A DNA stretch of 64,000 nucleotides, from the NCBI GenBank assembly GCA_949298825.1, contig CASFYB010000004.1, positions 57,505 through 121,504 of the forward strand, in the 5' to 3' direction. The position numbers and the translations under genes are program-made. This document shows positions 20,324 through 28,177 of this stretch, piece by piece; the first letter of the stretch is position 1; every line of letters begins with the position of its first letter. The notes under the pieces are model-generated. The model made no database searches, was not told the origin of the DNA, and worked only from the letters and a program-made list of their open reading frames with translations. The DNA is from an uncultured Helicobacter sp. GTDB lineage: Bacteria > Campylobacterota > Campylobacteria > Campylobacterales > Helicobacteraceae.

Positions 20324-21552
20324 TTTACACCTCCTTTATTTTCTGCTTTAGTGATCAAAGGAAGTGCGATAAACATCAATACCAAAAAGCCAATAGAAGC
20401 GATGAAACCAACATAAGTATTTATCCCTTCTGGAGGAAGCTTTCCAAAAATAGTGAGGATAATCATATCAATAATCAATAGCCAGAACCAAATAAAGAAG
20501 CCTTTTCTACGATGTGCAGGCGCTACTACAGAGCTTCTATCAAGCCAAGGCAATACAAAGAAAACAACCTGAGCAATACCAAAAGCGATCAAACCTAAAT
20601 CTGCACTAAAGAAGAAGCCGCGCAATACTTCATAACTCCACAAGAAATACCACTCTGGATAGATATGAGTTGGGGTTTTCAAGTTATTTGCTGGTTCAAA
20701 ATTAATAGGATCCATAGCAAAATCATAGTGATAGCAAACAAGATAGAAGAAAAAGATCATAAACACAGAAAGCACAAAGATATCCTTTGATAAGAATACA
20801 GGCCAAAATGGTATGACTTTAGAATCTTTTTTCTTGCCTTCTAGGTATTTTTTCTCTTCTTTTTCAAAATCAAGCACTTCACCTTCTTGATTATTTACAT
20901 GAGGGATACGTAAAGAATAAAAGTGGAAAGCAATCAATGAAAGGATCACTACAGGAAGTAAACATACATGCAGCATAAAAAAGCGAGTAAGTGTAGAATC
21001 AGCAACTACATAATTTCCTCTCACCCATTCAACAACATCTGCACCAATAAATGGAATACCACCAAAAAGATTAGTAATAACCGCAGCTGCCCAATAGCTC
21101 ATCTGTCCCCAAGGTAGCATATAACCGCTAAATGCTTCAGCAGAGAAGACCACAAAAAGCAACATCCCGCTAATCCAAATCATCTCCCTTCCGCGCTTAT
21201 AAGATCCATAATAAATAGCCACAAACATGTGGATATAAATAATTACAAATACCATAGAAGCTGCCACAGCATGAATATGACGCCATAACCAACCATAAGC
21301 CACTTCTTGCATAATCGTATAGTTCACACTATCAAAAGCTAATTTTGCATCTGGCTTGTAATACATCAAAAGAAAAATACCAGAGATAAACAAAAGACCA
21401 AAAAGTGCCAAAAGTACGACACCCATCGCCCAAAGAAAATTGATATTTTTTGGGATCCAATATTTAGTCATCAAGACTTCAATAAGCTTTTTTAATCCGA
21501 TACGCTGATCTAGCCAATCAGCAACACCATTTGCCTTTTTAATTTCTGCCAT
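20320..21552 (-). CDS. petB: Cytochrome b of the bc1 complex
   Basis: A 410-residue multi-span membrane protein binding two b haems and forming the Qo and Qi quinone sites. Visible features are the helix with WRHIHAVAASMVF, GYMLPWGQMSYWAA, the second His pair region (FFMLHVCLLPVVILSLIAFHF), and the Qo-site PEWYFLWSYEVLRG. It is 10 bp after petA and overlaps petC. The whole operon is petA-petB-petC on the minus strand. Confidence 0.97.
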   Translation of the reverse strand: MAEIKKANGVADWLDQRIGLKKLIEVLMTKYWIPKNINFLWAMGVVLLALFGLLFISGIFLLMYYKPDAKLAFDSVNYTIMQEVAYGWLWRHIHAVAASMVFVIIYIHMFVAIYYGSYKRGREMIWISGMLLFVVFSAEAFSGYMLPWGQMSYWAAAVITNLFGGIPFIGADVVEWVRGNYVVADSTLTRFFMLHVCLLPVVILSLIAFHFYSLRIPHVNNQEGEVLDFEKEEKKYLEGKKKDSKVIPFWPVFLSKDIFVLSVFMIFFFYLVCYHYDFAMDPINFEPANNLKTPTHIYPEWYFLWSYEVLRGFFFSADLGLIAFGIAQVVFFVLPWLDRSSVVAPAHRRKGFFIWFWLLIIDMIILTIFGKLPPEGINTYVGFIASIGFLVLMFIALPLITKAENKGGVK

Positions 21553-21562
21553 TACTCTCTCC

Positions 21563-22066
21563 TTATGCCTTAATCATCATTTCGTATTCTATGCCACTTT
21601 CACCAAGCACTAGCTTTGTGCCATCTACCTTAAAAGGTGGGATATCAAAAGGTCTTGGCGGTGGAGTACCGGCAATATTTACACCATCAGTATCAAATCT
21701 CCCACCATGACATGGGCATAAAAAATCTTCTTTATCTGCATTATAAATAGGAATACAACCCAAATGCGTACAAATCTGAATCCCAAGAGTATACACACCA
21801 TCACCAATTTTAAAATCTCTAGCTGAATTAAAGCTAGCATCAGCTTTTTTGCGGATGATATATACTGGCTTTCCTCGCCATTCTGTTGTGACAAAATCAC
21901 CCTCTTTCATTCCTCCGATATCTACAGTAGTAAATCCTGCAGATACGACACTTGGAAGTGGGTCCCAAGTCTTTTTCATCGCTATAAGCGATGCAACGGC
22001 TCCAGCAGCAGTCACGCCACCAAGAGCCATACCCAAGAAATCTCTTCTTTTGATTTCTGCCATCAT
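21563..22066 (-). CDS. petA: Rieske iron-sulfur subunit of the bc1 complex
   Basis: A 167-residue protein with a Tat-type N-terminus (KRRDFLG followed by a hydrophobic anchor to about residue 30) and the Rieske cluster ligands C99-x-H101 and C117-x-x-H120, with C104 and C119 positioned for the usual disulfide. It transfers electrons from quinol to cytochrome c. It is the first gene of petABC. A minus-strand TAAAAT at 22113-22118 is a possible -10 element. Confidence 0.97.
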   Translation of the reverse strand: MMAEIKRRDFLGMALGGVTAAGAVASLIAMKKTWDPLPSVVSAGFTTVDIGGMKEGDFVTTEWRGKPVYIIRKKADASFNSARDFKIGDGVYTLGIQICTHLGCIPIYNADKEDFLCPCHGGRFDTDGVNIAGTPPPRPFDIPPFKVDGTKLVLGESGIEYEMMIKA

Positions 22067-22214
22067 TATCTCCTTAGTTAAAATCTGATTTTAAAAAAGT
22101 AAAAATCTGCCTATTTTACCATTTTATGGCTTTAAAAAATCTGATTTTTTAGATTCTGTGTATTTTCTTCACATTTTAATGGATTTTTGAATTCTTAAAA
22201 TTAGTAGCAACTTT

Positions 22215-22246
22215 AATAGTAAAAACTATTCTTATTATGATATAAT
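22215..22246 (+). promoter_or_regulatory. exbB promoter with inverted repeat (possible Fur-type operator)
   Basis: TATAAT at 22241-22246 is a perfect -10, 63 bp before exbB. Just upstream is the inverted repeat AATAGT-AAAA-ACTATT (22215-22230), an AT-rich palindrome of the type bound by iron regulators. ExbB-ExbD-TonB sets are often iron-regulated, so Fur control is plausible but unproved. The 242-bp petA-exbB gap (22067-22308) otherwise holds only AT-rich sequence. Confidence 0.45.
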
Positions 22247-22308
22247 TTGACCACTGCTTTTAAACCAAAAACTTAAAAAGAGTGCCTAAACTTAATTAAG
22301 GAATAAAT

Positions 22309-22740
22309 ATGGAATTTCTTAAAGAATACCTTGATATCATTATCTTCTCGGTGCTTGGATTTATGGGTTTTCTAGCCATTTGGTTTACCATAGAAAGAGT
22401 GATTTTTTTCTCAAGAATCAATGTTCAAACCTATGATAATAAAGACTTATTAGAAGAGGATCTTACGCGCCATCTCACTGCCCTATATATCATCTATTCT
22501 AATGCTCCTTATATTGGACTTCTAGGGACAGTTGGCGGGATTATTATCACATTTTATGGCATGAGCCTTGGTGCAGATATTGATGCTAAGAAAATCATGG
22601 CCGACCTCTCTTTAGCACTAGAGGCCACTGGTGCTGGTCTACTTGTAGCCATACCTGTTTTAATGATCTATAACATGCTTTTACGCAAAATAGATTTAAT
22701 CTTAAACCGCTATAAAAACCTTTCAAATAAAGGCAAATAA
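22309..22740 (+). CDS. exbB: TonB-system energizer ExbB
   Basis: A 143-residue three-helix inner-membrane protein of the MotA/TolQ/ExbB family, with helices near 10-28, 60-82 and 100-125. Signature sequences are SNAPYIGLLGTVGGIIITFYGM and LALEATGAGLLVAIPVLMIYN, each shown only in part here as the core. It lacks the long cytoplasmic N-terminus of the tolQ copy at 4771. With ExbD it powers TonB for uptake of iron, nickel or cobalamin complexes. Its stop overlaps the exbD start as TAATG. Confidence 0.93.
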   Translation: MEFLKEYLDIIIFSVLGFMGFLAIWFTIERVIFFSRINVQTYDNKDLLEEDLTRHLTALYIIYSNAPYIGLLGTVGGIIITFYGMSLGADIDAKKIMADLSLALEATGAGLLVAIPVLMIYNMLLRKIDLILNRYKNLSNKGK

Positions 22741-23120
22741 TGAAAATCAAACGTGGAGAAGGCTTAAATATCGTTCCTTTCATCGATATTATGCTTGTAC
22801 TTTTGGCTATTGTCTTAAGCGTCTCAACATTTATCGCTCAAGGTAAAATCAAAGTCGAAGTCCCACAAACCCAAAATTCAGAACAACCAAAAGATGAAAA
22901 AAAGACTGTCATTACAGTTGATTCCAAAAATCAGATTTATCTGGATGATCGTCCTATTGGCATTGCAGACTTAAAACAAGCATTAAGAAAGGTGGATTCA
23001 AAAACGCTTATTGAACTTAAAAGCGACAAGGAATCTAAGTTTGATATTTTTGTGCAGATTTTAGATGTGCTCAAGGAAAAAAATCATGAAAATTTTGCAA
23101 TCTCTACGAGACAAAATTAA
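22740..23120 (+). CDS. exbD: TonB-system protein ExbD
   Basis: A 126-residue protein with one membrane helix carrying the essential Asp (NIVPFIDIMLVLLAIVLS) and a periplasmic domain. It forms the proton channel with ExbB. It overlaps exbB by one base and tonB by 35 bp when the internal tonB ATG is used, so the three genes are translationally coupled. Confidence 0.95.
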   Translation: MKIKRGEGLNIVPFIDIMLVLLAIVLSVSTFIAQGKIKVEVPQTQNSEQPKDEKKTVITVDSKNQIYLDDRPIGIADLKQALRKVDSKTLIELKSDKESKFDIFVQILDVLKEKNHENFAISTRQN

Positions 23121-23784
23121 AAATCCAAGCCTTATTGGCTTTACATGCGCAGCGCTACTGTATTTAGGGGGTTTTGCATGGTTTTTACACACTCCTTCTA
23201 ACCATGTGACTGCTGTTAGGGTAGATGGAAACTCTACTGTGACTATGAGGCTAGCTAGCATCAATAGCGGTGGAGATACCCTACGCCATTCTACAGCTGC
23301 CCCAAAACCCAAAAAACAAAAACCCAAAAAACAAAAACACAAAAAGCCTAAACCCAAGCCTAAAAAACCAAGCATCCCAGAGCAAACAGAACCCACCCCA
23401 GAAAAACCCATCGCCCAGACTGAAAAGGTTGATGAAAAAGCCCAAACTAGTAATGCCAACCAAGAAGGTAGCAATGCTGAAAGCCTAGCCTACAATCAAG
23501 GGGTTAGCGATGAGTTTTTAAGCAAAATACGCATTGCAATCTCTAATAATAATGTCTATCCAAGAATAGCAAGGATACGCGGACTTGAAGGCGAAATAAT
23601 GGTTGAATTTATCCTTAATGCCGATGGCTCTATGGAAGGATTAAAAATATTGCATAGCAATGCTGGTGATATTCTTAATAAATCAGCCTTGCGCGCTGTG
23701 GATGATGCCCATAAAGAATTCCCTCTTCCAAAACATCGCGTGAGAATCAAAGTTCCTATAGTTTATAGTCTGGCAAGAAATTAA
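23086..23784 (+). CDS. tonB: Energy-transducing protein TonB
   Basis: About 232 residues from ATG 23086 (MKILQSLRDK), preceded by AAGGA in exbD; an upstream ATG at 23065 is possible. One membrane helix (about 18-37) is followed by a Lys/Pro spacer (about 70-125) made of repeated KPKKQ-type units, and a C-terminal TonB domain (about 155-230, YPRIARIRGLEGEIMVEF). It transmits proton-motive force to outer-membrane receptors. Its last 29 bp overlap the 3' end of the oppositely oriented tlyA-ribF gene. Confidence 0.93.
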   Translation: MKILQSLRDKIKNPSLIGFTCAALLYLGGFAWFLHTPSNHVTAVRVDGNSTVTMRLASINSGGDTLRHSTAAPKPKKQKPKKQKHKKPKPKPKKPSIPEQTEPTPEKPIAQTEKVDEKAQTSNANQEGSNAESLAYNQGVSDEFLSKIRIAISNNNVYPRIARIRGLEGEIMVEFILNADGSMEGLKILHSNAGDILNKSALRAVDDAHKEFPLPKHRVRIKVPIVYSLARN

Positions 23785-25351
23785 TAAATCTCTTTTTGAT
23801 CCATTGGATATCCATACTTATCTGTTCTTTTAGGGTATTGATATTTTCAAAGATTCTATTTTCCCTCACATAGGCCAAAAATTCCAAATGCATCTCTTCA
23901 TCTAGCATCTCCCAAGAATCTGGCTCGCACAATAAATGAACTTCTATACTAAAATTTTTATCCGTACTACGAATACCGATAAATCCAGCCCCCAAATATC
24001 CATTCAAACAGACAGCATAAACACCATTCTTTGGTAAAAAATAAGGCTTGCAATCTAGATTAATCGTAGCAAAAACCTCCTTAGAGCCAATCCCTTGACC
24101 TGATACCCTATACCCTCTAATAGCATATCGCCTACCAAGTAATCTTTGTGCTATATACAAATATCCTCTTCCTAAGGCCTCTTTAATCACGCCAGAATGG
24201 ATAGAAATACCACGATATTTCACTTCAGGAATCACCCTCACTGCAATATCAAACTTGGCACAAAATCTTTGCAAGTCCTCCTTATTGCAACTACGATTTG
24301 CTCCAAATAAAAAATCATATCCCACAACAATTTCTCTAAGATTAGGATAGCATTCTCTCAAAAAATGCACAAACTCTACCCCGCTCATCCCTCTAATCAA
24401 ATCTAAATCCAAATTAAAAAGTTTGATATTTTTAAATTCTTGCTCTATGAGCATCTCATGATCATCTTTACTGCATAAAATATCACTTTTATCCCTAGAG
24501 ATAACAAGGATTGCTCCAGGGGATTTTAGATATTTAAATAACTCAAAATGAGCAATATGCATCCCATCAAATTTGCCCAAAGCTAATGAACAAGTCTGCA
24601 AATCACCTAGATTCTTATGCGATAAACCAAGCTTTTTGATCCAGAAAAAATATTCCCAATTTCCTTCTTTACCACTAATGCATGCCATTTGATGCAGCAA
24701 TACTTCAAAACCCTGCCCGGTTAAATATTCTTCAAAAGATTGAAGTGCCTTATCCTTCGCCTTAAGATCCTTGATAACACCTTTTTTGCTACGTTTAATA
24801 TTACGATCTAGCTCAAACTGGGGTTTAAAAAGTAGAATCATCTCATCTGCACAAGATTTTAGAGCATCAAAGATACGCTCAATACCAATAAAACTTACAT
24901 CGCATGTAAGCAAATCATAAGGCCTATAAACACTCTTGGCAAATTCCCTAATATCACAATTCTCAAACACCCTAATACGATCTAGACCCCTAAGGCTTGG
25001 ATGGAGCTGCTCACTCCCCACATCTACGCAATCTATGCTCTTAGCCCCAGAATCTAAAAGCACTTGTGTAAAGCCGCCTGTACTTGACCCTACATCAAGT
25101 ATCCTTTTCCCCTCAATCTTTAAATCCCTATCCTTTGTCTGATGGATATAGTTTATAAATCCCCATAGCTTTTCCCCAGCACGCGATACAAACTGCTGGA
25201 TCTCTTTGATCTCAATCTCATCACCCTCTTCAACCACATAAGAAGACTTTTCCTCTCTCCCATTGACCAAAACACCACCTTTTTTAATCAATTCCTGGGC
25301 CTTTTGACGACTAATATTTTTGTATTTAGCTATATAAATATCTAAACGCAT
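23756..25351 (-). CDS. tlyA-ribF: Fused TlyA rRNA 2'-O-methyltransferase and RibF FAD synthase/riboflavin kinase
   Basis: A single 531-residue frame joins two proteins. Residues 1-60 are an S4 RNA-binding domain and 60-235 an FtsJ-type methyltransferase (ILDVGSSTGGFTQVLLDSGA, LLTCDVSFIGI), matching TlyA, which methylates ribosomal RNA cytidines. Residues 245-400 are the FAD synthetase part (ALGKFDGMHIAHFELF) and 405-500 the flavokinase part (GRGYLYIAQRLLGRRYAI), matching RibF, which makes FMN and FAD. In H. pylori and C. jejuni these are adjacent separate genes. The join lies near residues 232-245 without a stop. A TTG with TAGGTG just upstream at the join might permit separate RibF translation. 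Confidence 0.92.
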   Translation of the reverse strand: MRLDIYIAKYKNISRQKAQELIKKGGVLVNGREEKSSYVVEEGDEIEIKEIQQFVSRAGEKLWGFINYIHQTKDRDLKIEGKRILDVGSSTGGFTQVLLDSGAKSIDCVDVGSEQLHPSLRGLDRIRVFENCDIREFAKSVYRPYDLLTCDVSFIGIERIFDALKSCADEMILLFKPQFELDRNIKRSKKGVIKDLKAKDKALQSFEEYLTGQGFEVLLHQMACISGKEGNWEYFFWIKKLGLSHKNLGDLQTCSLALGKFDGMHIAHFELFKYLKSPGAILVISRDKSDILCSKDDHEMLIEQEFKNIKLFNLDLDLIRGMSGVEFVHFLRECYPNLREIVVGYDFLFGANRSCNKEDLQRFCAKFDIAVRVIPEVKYRGISIHSGVIKEALGRGYLYIAQRLLGRRYAIRGYRVSGQGIGSKEVFATINLDCKPYFLPKNGVYAVCLNGYLGAGFIGIRSTDKNFSIEVHLLCEPDSWEMLDEEMHLEFLAYVRENRIFENINTLKEQISMDIQWIKKRFINFLPDYKL

Positions 25352-25842
25352 TACATCTGCAAGGGTACAATTTTCAAGCTAAAATCAAAGCTCATTACCC
25401 CCACCTTTCCCACATTCATCTTCAAAATCATCTCTCTGGATTCCAGCTCGCTTATATCACTAAAAGCCACCAGATAGCAACGACTCCACTTGTTATTAGG
25501 CCGTAAGATCTCATCAAATTCATCATTTTTAATCTCACGGATCCACAAAGGCTTTCTATCATTTAAGGTGTAATCAATCACATTGCTATAATCAATCTGA
25601 TTCTCATTATAAATCTCAATAAAAAAATACTCTCGATTATAATAAGCTAGGGCGCTAACATTATTTAGATAGGTAGCAATCACTGTCATAACTACTTTAT
25701 TATCTTTTAAAATAGCATCCTTTCGGCTAGCCTGTATCTTCTTTTCAGAGACAATATCAACGCTATAGCCACGATTAAAAAAACTATCACAACCAGAAAA
25801 AAATAGCATCAAAACAAATACAAAAAAAGCTACGCCACGCAC
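25351..25842 (-). CDS. Putative lipoprotein, function unknown
   Basis: A 163-residue protein starting at a GTG with AAGGGTG upstream. The N-terminus is a hydrophobic lipoprotein signal with lipobox FFSGC (Cys18). The remainder looks like a compact beta-rich domain (NKVVMTVIATYLNNVSALAY, EYFFIEIYNENQID) with no catalytic motif I recognise. Its stop overlaps the tlyA-ribF start (ATGTAATG), and an orthologue occupies the same place between pyrB and tlyA in H. pylori. It may be an outer-membrane or periplasmic protein. Nothing links it directly to flavin or rRNA biology. Confidence 0.75.
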   Translation of the reverse strand: MRGVAFFVFVLMLFFSGCDSFFNRGYSVDIVSEKKIQASRKDAILKDNKVVMTVIATYLNNVSALAYYNREYFFIEIYNENQIDYSNVIDYTLNDRKPLWIREIKNDEFDEILRPNNKWSRCYLVAFSDISELESREMILKMNVGKVGVMSFDFSLKIVPLQM

Positions 25843-25874
25843 ACAACACCCTTAAGATTAAGCAAAACATTAAA

Positions 25875-25892
25875 AGCAGATTCTGCTAAAAT
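25875..25892 (+). promoter_or_regulatory. pyrB promoter -10 abutting a 13-bp palindrome
   Basis: The plus strand reads AGCAGATTCTGCTAAAAT. The 13-bp palindrome (25875-25887) runs straight into an extended -10 TGCTAAAAT (hexamer 25887-25892), 19 bp before the first pyrB ATG. The arrangement is the same as at the obgE promoter (15560-15577). The divergent lipoprotein gene starts at 25842, so the palindrome lies between both promoters and could act on each. Confidence 0.5.
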
Positions 25893-25910
25893 AATAACAA
25901 ATTTTTCATA

Positions 25911-26843
25911 ATGGAGACCCCGAGCATAATGCATCACCTCATTCAAACCAATATGTTAAATACAAAAGAGATTCATAGCATTTTAAGCCGAGCAAATACA
26001 CTTGCAAGACACAACCCATATCCACAAACACTAAAGGGCAAGACCATTATTACTGCTTTCTTTGAAAACTCTACACGCACTTTATCAAGCTTTGAGATAG
26101 CTGCAAAAAATCTTGGTGCCAATGTCATCAGACTAGATGTCTCTCGCTCCTCTACCTCCAAAGGAGAAACCATCGCTGATACAGCTGCCAATCTTAATGC
26201 CATGCATCCTGATGCCATTATTATTCGCCACAAAAATGCAGGTGCTCCTGAGCATCTAGCACGCTTTATTACCTGTCCGATTATCAATGGGGGGGATGGG
26301 GCTCGTGCGCATCCGACACAAGCTCTATTAGATCTTCTTACCATTGCCAATCACTATCATAAAGAAAATCTCCATTCCCCATCTATCAATCTTGATCTTA
26401 AGGGGAAAAAAATAGGCATTGTTGGTGATATCAAAAACTCACGCGTTGCTAATAGCAATCTAGATTTGCTACCAAGATTTGGTCTAGAAGTGATACTTAT
26501 AGCACCTCCACACTTTCTACCAAAAACCAATTTTAAAATTTCACATAGCCTTAAAGATTGCATTGATGAGCTTGATATCTTAATGAGTCTTCGCACTCAA
26601 ACCGAAAGACATAACGCACAAATTTATGGCTCTTTGAAAGATTATGCAAAGGATTTTTGCATCCGTCAAGAAATACTTAAAGATCGCGATATTATTTTGC
26701 TACATCCAGGCCCTGTGCATCATAATATCGATCTAGCAGATGAGCTTTTCTTAGACCCAAGATGCAAGGTATTAAACCAAGTGAGCAATGGAGTATTAGT
26801 CCGAATGGCTGTGATTGAACACTGCTTAGGGATAAATGCTTAA
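25911..26843 (+). CDS. pyrB: Aspartate carbamoyltransferase catalytic chain
   Basis: A 310-residue enzyme condensing carbamoyl phosphate and aspartate in pyrimidine synthesis. The carbamoyl-phosphate loop [13 protein letters not shown], the [14 protein letters not shown] motif, the [14 protein letters not shown] segment and [10 protein letters not shown] are all present. No regulatory pyrI is adjacent. A second ATG at 25929 (MHHLIQTN) could be the real start, since the Shine-Dalgarno sequences of both are weak. Next to the lipoprotein and tlyA as in H. pylori. Confidence 0.95.
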   Translation: METPSIMHHLIQTNMLNTKEIHSILSRANTLARHNPYPQTLKGKTIITAFFENSTRTLSSFEIAAKNLGANVIRLDVSRSSTSKGETIADTAANLNAMHPDAIIIRHKNAGAPEHLARFITCPIINGGDGARAHPTQALLDLLTIANHYHKENLHSPSINLDLKGKKIGIVGDIKNSRVANSNLDLLPRFGLEVILIAPPHFLPKTNFKISHSLKDCIDELDILMSLRTQTERHNAQIYGSLKDYAKDFCIRQEILKDRDIILLHPGPVHHNIDLADELFLDPRCKVLNQVSNGVLVRMAVIEHCLGINA

Positions 26844-26865
26844 AAAATAATATAACTTTGTAATG

Positions 26866-26884
26866 AAAAAAAAAGGGGGGGGGG
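26866..26884. repeat. Intergenic A9-G10 homopolymer pair
   Basis: Nine A followed directly by ten G lie 23 bp past the pyrB stop, between the convergent pyrB and rpsR genes. G runs of this length are typical slippage sites in Helicobacter. Here it is outside any convincing gene. On the minus strand it follows the rpsR hairpin as C10 then T9. Confidence 0.9.
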
Positions 26885-26893
26885 TAAAGAAAT

Positions 26894-26910
26894 GCGTGCT
26901 AAAAGCACGC
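26894..26910 (-). terminator. Hairpin after rpsR, probable terminator
   Basis: GCGTGCT-AAA-AGCACGC forms a 7-bp GC-rich stem 6 bp beyond the rpsR stop. The minus-strand T run (T9) lies about 19 bases further on, after C10, so it is not a textbook terminator. It may serve the convergent pyrB transcript too. Confidence 0.55.
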
Positions 26911-26916
26911 GCTTAG

Positions 26917-27171
26917 TTAGATTTTAAATGGATTCTCAACCACGCTTTTTCTATCAACAATATAAGGAATCAAAGCCATATGACGTGCACGTTTGATAGC
27001 AACCTCAACACGCTCTTGCCACTTTTTTGTGTTACCTGTTAAGCGACGAGGCATAATCTTATAGCGCTCTGATAATGAATGCTTAAGCATTTCAATATCT
27101 TTGTAATCAATAAACTCAATCTTTGCTTCTGTATAGCGGCAATATCTTTTTGAATATTTTTTTCTTTCCAT
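26917..27171 (-). CDS. rpsR: 30S ribosomal protein S18
   Basis: An 84-residue basic protein with the S18 signature region ([24 protein letters not shown] and [13 protein letters not shown]). It pairs with S6 on the central domain of 16S rRNA. Last gene of rpsF-ssb-rpsR, 14 bp after ssb. Confidence 0.97.
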   Translation of the reverse strand: MERKKYSKRYCRYTEAKIEFIDYKDIEMLKHSLSERYKIMPRRLTGNTKKWQERVEVAIKRARHMALIPYIVDRKSVVENPFKI

Positions 27172-27185
27172 ATCTTCTCCTTTAA

Positions 27186-27683
27186 TTAAAACGGAACTTC
27201 ATCATCATTATCAATATCAATTTCTGGAATATTGCTTGTATAGTTTTCTTTTGGTGCGCTACTTGCATAGCTATTTTGAGCAGCATAGCTCTGGCTAGAG
27301 TTATAATCATGCTCTTTTGGAGCATTACCATACTCTTGAGGCATGCCATCGCCACTAGACTTACTATCAAGCATATTCATACTTTCAGCCGTAATGGTAT
27401 GGCGAGATTTTTTTACACCATTTTGATCCATCCAAGTCTCATAAGTCAATCGCCCTTCGATCAAAACACGACTTCCCTTGTGCAAATACTGATTGGCAAT
27501 CTCTGCAGTACGGCCAAAAAGCTTCACATCAATAAAACAAGGCTCTTCAGCCTGTGTCCCATCCTGCTTTTTATAGCGACGATTACTGGCTAAGCCAATA
27601 GTAGCTAAAGCTGCGCCACTTGGCAAATAACGCAATTCTACATCACGAGTTAGATTTCCGACCATTACAACTTTATTAAACAT
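27186..27683 (-). CDS. ssb: Single-stranded DNA-binding protein
   Basis: A 165-residue protein with an OB fold (about 1-108, [21 protein letters not shown]), a flexible Ser/Asn/Tyr-rich linker, and an acidic tip DNDDEVPF that recruits replication and repair proteins. It lies between rpsF and rpsR, the usual arrangement. The tip uses VPF in place of the E. coli IPF. Confidence 0.97.
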   Translation of the reverse strand: MFNKVVMVGNLTRDVELRYLPSGAALATIGLASNRRYKKQDGTQAEEPCFIDVKLFGRTAEIANQYLHKGSRVLIEGRLTYETWMDQNGVKKSRHTITAESMNMLDSKSSGDGMPQEYGNAPKEHDYNSSQSYAAQNSYASSAPKENYTSNIPEIDIDNDDEVPF

Positions 27684-27698
27684 TTTTAACCCTTAAAC

Positions 27699-28094
27699 TC
27701 AGCCTTCTTGTGTTTGATCATCAGCCTTAGCTTCACTCTTAGCTGCTTTTGGCTCAGGCTTTTTATTAGCACGATCGACAAGCGCTTGCCAAGCTTTCTG
27801 CTCTTTCTTGCTTTCATACTTAATCACAATAAAGCGTAAAATATCCTCATTGATTCTATAAAGACGCTCAAGCTCTAAAACAAGGCTTGGATTTGCCTTA
27901 AAATAAATTACAAAATAATAGCCGCGCTTATTTTTCTTAATCTCATAAGCAAGATTTCTCATGCCCATATCTAGGCAAGTTTCAATACTGCCACCATTTT
28001 TTACAATAGCATCTTTGTAGAAGTCGATTTTTGCTTTGATCTCTTCTTCTACTAAAGTTGGCTTAACAATAAACATTGTTTCATAATGTCTCAT
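27699..28094 (-). CDS. rpsF: 30S ribosomal protein S6
   Basis: About 131 residues from ATG 28094 ([18 protein letters not shown]), with AAGGAG upstream. A longer frame to 28139 runs through the leader and is rejected. The S6 ferredoxin-like core is followed by an alanine/lysine-rich tail (about 110-131), as in other members of the group. S6 pairs with S18. The leader (28101-28142) could allow autoregulation. Confidence 0.96.
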   Translation of the reverse strand: MRHYETMFIVKPTLVEEEIKAKIDFYKDAIVKNGGSIETCLDMGMRNLAYEIKKNKRGYYFVIYFKANPSLVLELERLYRINEDILRFIVIKYESKKEQKAWQALVDRANKKPEPKAAKSEAKADDQTQEG

Positions 28095-28100
28095 TAAAAC

Positions 28101-28142
28101 TCCTTGTGGTTTACGCCCGCGGGTTATACCCAAGAGCAAGGT
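28101..28142 (-). promoter_or_regulatory. Structured rpsF leader, candidate S6:S18 autoregulatory RNA
   Basis: The leader folds with CCTTG (28137-28141) pairing with CAAGG (28102-28106) and a second set TGG/CCA just inside, enclosing a GC-rich ACCCGCGGGCG segment. The CAAGG arm is part of the Shine-Dalgarno sequence of rpsF, so the stem would mask translation initiation. A CCG-containing element upstream of rpsF is the hallmark of the known S6:S18 leader. Match to the formal consensus has not been tested. Confidence 0.5.
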
Positions 28143-28153
28143 TTCTTTTTATC

Positions 28154-28177
28154 ATTATAAAAAGATGCAAAATTGTA
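28154..28177 (-). promoter_or_regulatory. Promoter region of rpsF-ssb-rpsR
   Basis: The minus strand has TATAAT at 28154-28159 and a second hexamer TACAAT at 28172-28177. The proximal one would start RNA near 28146, giving a leader of about 50 nt that contains the whole hairpin described at 28101-28142. Confidence 0.5.

Noticed and set aside
26863..26916. A tiny open frame ATG-AAA-AAA-AAA-GGG running through the A9-G10 tract and the hairpin
   Set aside because: Only 17 codons, no Shine-Dalgarno sequence, low complexity and overlaps a hairpin; it follows from the homopolymers.
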